Below are positions 61,789 through 64,000 of a DNA stretch of 64,000 nt, in pieces; within the stretch, counting starts at the first letter, position 1, and each line of letters starts with the position of its first letter. The translations under genes and the position numbers were made by a program. Below the pieces are notes generated by a model. The model was not told the DNA's origin. It did no database searches and saw only the letters and a program-made list of their open reading frames with translations. Origin of the DNA: Oscillospiraceae bacterium. GTDB taxonomy: Bacteria; Bacillota; Clostridia; Oscillospirales; Ruminococcaceae. Location of the stretch: NCBI GenBank assembly GCA_021769725.1, contig JAETSI010000008.1:1-64000 (forward strand), read 5' to 3'.

Positions 61789-61817
61789 TAGACGCAGAAC
61801 ATCCTGCCGAGGTAACA
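61789..61817 (-). promoter_or_regulatory. Candidate ECF promoter of the sigma operon
   Basis: On the minus strand TGTTAC (61817-61812) and CGTCTA (61794-61789) are 17 bp apart. This resembles ECF promoters (TGxAAC / CGTC) rather than housekeeping ones, and lies 24 nt before the start codon. Confidence 0.55.
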
Positions 61818-61831
61818 GAAATAATAAAAAA

Positions 61832-61856
61832 TCGGCGGTCATAAAGATCGCCGATA
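61832..61856 (-). terminator. Terminator of ilvE
   Basis: ATCGGCG / CGCCGAT stem, 11-nt loop, and TTTTTATTATT on the minus strand. Confidence 0.85.
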
Positions 61857-61866
61857 ATGTGATATT

Positions 61867-62934
61867 TTATTTTACTTCAACAGTCCAGCCGAAGGTATCT
61901 TCAATTTTACCCCACTGGATTCCTGTCATAGTATCGTAGAGCATCTGTGAGATCTTGCCAATCTTATTGTCGTTGATCTCCATTACCTTGTCGTTCCATT
62001 TAAGGTGACCTACAGGGGAAATTACAGCGGCAGTTCCTGTGCCGAATACCTCGTTGAGTTTACCGGCGTCATATGCGTCAGCGATTTCCTGGATAGTGAT
62101 TCTTCTTTCAGAAACCGGAATGCCCTTTGCTTTGCAGACATCAATAGCGGACTTTCTCGTGATTCCGGGGAGAATACTGCCCTGGAGCATAGGAGTTACG
62201 ACTTCGCCGTCGATAACGAAGAAGATATTCATAGCGCCTACTTCCTCGATATACTTCTGCTCAACGCCGTCCAGCCAGAGAACCTGTGAGTAGTTCTGCT
62301 TATGAGCCTCGTCCTGACCGATAAGTGATGCAGCGTAGTTTCCGCCTGTCTTTGCAAAGCCCATACCGCCTCTTACTGCACGGACATATTTGCTTTCAAC
62401 GTAGATGTTTACGGGGTTGAGACCGCTCTCATAGTAAGCACCAGAGGGAGAAAGAATAATCATGAAGAGATAGTGCTCGCCGGGCTTAACACCGAGGAAA
62501 GGATCGCAGGCGAAGATAAAGGGTCTTATGTAGAGTGATTCGCCGTCTTTTGCGGGAACCCAGTCTTTTTCAATGTGAAGAAGCTCCATAAGACACTGCA
62601 TACCAAGTTCTTCAGGGAGTTCAGGGATAACAAGCCTTTCGTTGGACTTGTTCAGTCTCTTGAAATTCTCTTCAGGGCGGAAAAGCTGGATCTTATTATC
62701 AGCTGTTCTGTATGCTTTGAGTCCTTCAAAGACCGTCTGACCGTAATGGAGACACATAGCGGCAGGGGAAAGCTCGAAGTTTCCATATGGTTTTATCTCC
62801 GGATCATGCCAACCCTGACCCTCGTCGTAGGGCATTACCAGCATATAGTCAGTAAAGATATGACCAAAACCGAGCTTTTCACCCGGCTGAGGCTTGGTCT
62901 TTAAAGTTTCTGCTTTTGTGAATTTGATTTCCAT
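61867..62934 (-). CDS. ilvE: Branched-chain amino acid aminotransferase
   Basis: A 355-residue PLP enzyme of fold type IV that makes Leu, Ile and Val from their 2-oxo acids. It has [14 protein letters not shown] near residue 66, the PLP-lysine segment [14 protein letters not shown] near 191 and [13 protein letters not shown] near 310, typical of the eukaryote-like BCAT class common in Clostridia. I start at the ATG at 62934; AGAAGG is nine bases before it, while the TTG at 62943 overlaps that site. Confidence 0.95.
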   Translation of the reverse strand: MEIKFTKAETLKTKPQPGEKLGFGHIFTDYMLVMPYDEGQGWHDPEIKPYGNFELSPAAMCLHYGQTVFEGLKAYRTADNKIQLFRPEENFKRLNKSNERLVIPELPEELGMQCLMELLHIEKDWVPAKDGESLYIRPFIFACDPFLGVKPGEHYLFMIILSPSGAYYESGLNPVNIYVESKYVRAVRGGMGFAKTGGNYAASLIGQDEAHKQNYSQVLWLDGVEQKYIEEVGAMNIFFVIDGEVVTPMLQGSILPGITRKSAIDVCKAKGIPVSERRITIQEIADAYDAGKLNEVFGTGTAAVISPVGHLKWNDKVMEINDNKIGKISQMLYDTMTGIQWGKIEDTFGWTVEVK

Positions 62935-62984
62935 TTTATTCAACCTTCTTTATTAGAATTATCAGACAATTTTTAAATTGATAT

Positions 62985-63125
62985 TTAAAAATTGCTGCTG
63001 AAATCGTTTACCGAGAAATAATGTTTCTCATACAGTTTTTTACAAACTATAACTGCCGCTGTAGTCAGACCGGCGGTGCATATCATTGCAGCTGAAACAG
63101 CAATGAGGATTTTTCCTTTATTCAT
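62985..63125 (-). CDS. 46-residue small membrane protein
   Basis: An ORF below usual cut-offs with a strong AAGGAGG before its ATG at 63125 and its own consensus promoter at 63202-63230. The product starts MNKGKILIAVSAAMICTAG, continues hydrophobic to about residue 28 (LTTAAVIVC) and ends in a charged tail (KKLYEKHYFSVNDF). It is a single-helix membrane peptide. The leader contains the shared CAACACTG/CGGTGTCGC motif. No known family. Confidence 0.68.
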   Translation of the reverse strand: MNKGKILIAVSAAMICTAGLTTAAVIVCKKLYEKHYFSVNDFSSNF

Positions 63126-63148
63126 AAAAAACCTCCTTGATATCTTAT

Positions 63149-63179
63149 GCGACACCGATCAGATCCGGTGCAGTGTTGC
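63149..63179 (-). promoter_or_regulatory. Shared leader motif, small-membrane-protein copy
   Basis: CAACACTG-N13-CGGTGTCGC on the minus strand, identical in both blocks and spacing to the copy at 25294-25323; the ends can pair (ACACTG with CGGTGT). Confidence 0.45.
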
Positions 63180-63201
63180 CTAAATGATATTTTCATTTAT
63201 C

Positions 63202-63230
63202 ATTATATCACAATATAAATGTTTCGTCAA
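63202..63230 (-). promoter_or_regulatory. Promoter of the 46-residue protein gene
   Basis: TTGACG (63230-63225) and TATAAT (63207-63202) on the minus strand, 17-bp spacer. Confidence 0.75.
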
Positions 63231-63301
63231 TATTTAACAACAAAAAAATAACAGTAATGTTGTATGAATATCAAACAAATTTTTTGTTGTTTCTGACAGG
63301 A

Positions 63302-63919
63302 TTACTCATCAAAAGTACGTACTCTGAGCCTTGCTCCCAGTTTTTCTGCAATCTCACGGGACGCTTTTATCTGCTCTTCCGGGATAACGTCTACAACGGA
63401 CATAATGATCTCGGCAGCGCCTGTTTTTACGCAGTCAGCCGTGAACTTCTGCATAGCACCGAAAGCATCTTCGTATTTCGGGCGTGTGACCTTCATGTAT
63501 TCGTCTTCCGTTCCGGCGTTGAGACTGACAGAAACCACGTCCACAGCGGCGCAGAGTTCTTCTGCGATTGATCTGCCATTGATGAGGTCGCCAAGGCCGT
63601 TGGTATTTATTCTGAGTGTAACTTTACCGTTCAGCTTTGATCTGAGCCACTCAGCCGTTTCGATAACAGTTTCCAGACGACAGGTAGGTTCGCCGTAGCC
63701 GCAGAAAACGATTTCGTTGTATTTGCCAAGGTCAAGATCGTTTAGAGCAGCGGTGATCTCCTCCATTGAAGGTTCATGCTCCAGCCAGAGCGGATCTGAA
63801 CCGTAAGCGCCGTCCGCATGATTTCTTATGCAGAATGTACAGGCGCAGGGACACTGATTTGTTAAATTCAAATAAAGATTACTGCCTACTTCATAGGCTA
63901 TTGTCATAGATTTTTTCAT
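63302..63919 (-). CDS. Radical SAM protein of the TatD-associated type
   Basis: A 205-residue enzyme. The 4Fe-4S site CPCACTFC (CxxxCxxC) is near residue 23, and GYGEPT near 94 is the glycine-rich SAM region. It is short, as in the TatD-linked radical SAM family, which is often beside a TatD nuclease gene; none is visible here. Substrate unknown. It lies 15 nt after alr with GGAGACC as RBS, so it is co-transcribed. Confidence 0.88.
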   Translation of the reverse strand: MKKSMTIAYEVGSNLYLNLTNQCPCACTFCIRNHADGAYGSDPLWLEHEPSMEEITAALNDLDLGKYNEIVFCGYGEPTCRLETVIETAEWLRSKLNGKVTLRINTNGLGDLINGRSIAEELCAAVDVVSVSLNAGTEDEYMKVTRPKYEDAFGAMQKFTADCVKTGAAEIIMSVVDVIPEEQIKASREIAEKLGARLRVRTFDE

Positions 63920-63934
63920 TTAGGGTCTCCTTTA

Positions 63935-64000
63935 TTAAGTATAAATTCTCGGCACACGCTTTGAAATTCCGCAGACTACTTCATATCCGATAGTTCCGTA
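63935..64000 (-). CDS. alr: Alanine racemase, C-terminal end (cut by the window)
   Basis: The last 21 codons of a minus-strand gene whose rest lies beyond the window. The translated end, GTIGYEVVCGISKRVPRIYT, is the highly conserved C-terminus of alanine racemase, which makes D-alanine for peptidoglycan. It precedes the radical SAM gene in the same operon. Confidence 0.85.
   Translation of the reverse strand, partial: YGTIGYEVVCGISKRVPRIYT

Overview
The window looks like a chromosomal segment of a fibre-degrading Ruminococcus (R. flavefaciens / R. albus type). The evidence is an AT-leaning low-GC Firmicute gene style with strong AGGAGG ribosome binding sites and TTGACA-N17-TATAAT promoters, several secreted proteins ending in dockerins of three different kinds, a cohesin-like domain, Thr-rich linkers, tandem GH5 cellulases and two GH9 cellulases. 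No rRNA, tRNA, CRISPR array or transposase gene was seen. The species call is inference from gene content.

Layout. 0.1-7.4 kb: a PP2C phosphatase, an ABC exporter pair, then the str operon (rpsL-rpsG-fusA-tuf) on the minus strand. 7.5-14.7 kb: two leucine-rich-repeat dockerin proteins, a protein carrying both a cohesin-like domain and a dockerin, and the trkH/trkA potassium system. 15-17.4 kb: serC, a 42-codon membrane peptide gene and serA. 17.7-21 kb: a lipoprotein made of RCC1-like repeats, an aldolase and a bacterial RING-finger membrane protein. 21.2-25.1 kb: tandem GH5 cellulases with dockerins. 25.3-33.3 kb: HAD phosphatase, iorA, iorB, paaK and an ACT protein, interleaved with three unrelated ORFs; this set can interconvert aryl acids and aryl pyruvates. 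33.4-40.6 kb: zinc-ribbon protein, membrane hydrolase, DUF1963 protein, then malQ and glgP for glycogen/maltodextrin use. 40.8-45.4 kb: a membrane-anchored GH9 with a membrane-linked partner. 45.9-49.7 kb: UvrD/PcrA helicase and pyruvate kinase. 49.8-54 kb: a GH9 with dockerin and a GH25 lysozyme-like lipoprotein. 54.1-59.9 kb: an operon of two zinc-ribbon/TIR/TPR/membrane proteins, an SPFH protein with three zinc ribbons and a four-helix membrane protein. 59.9-64 kb: an ECF sigma factor with a membrane partner, ilvE, a 46-codon membrane peptide gene, a radical SAM protein and the end of alr.

Two things stand out. First, a 160-bp hairpin element occurs twice, each time about 17-19 nt upstream of the start codon of a minus-strand gene (trkA and the anchored GH9), in the same orientation. 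Its 28-bp arms are perfect within each copy but differ between copies at three paired positions, with at least two more paired changes inside, so the stem is conserved rather than the sequence. The trkA copy lies inside the predicted transcribed leader. Second, the TIR/SPFH operon has the parts of an NAD-linked membrane-associated signalling or defence system: both TIR proteins keep a glutamate at the expected catalytic place (residue 200 in each).

Smaller points of interest are a promoter built into the arm and loop of an upstream terminator before rpsL, an operator-like inverted repeat around the -10 of the RCC1-like gene, an ECF-type promoter in front of the sigma factor itself, a recurring leader motif before three genes, a two-hairpin repeat after glgP and after the first GH5, and two small membrane peptide genes below usual ORF cut-offs.
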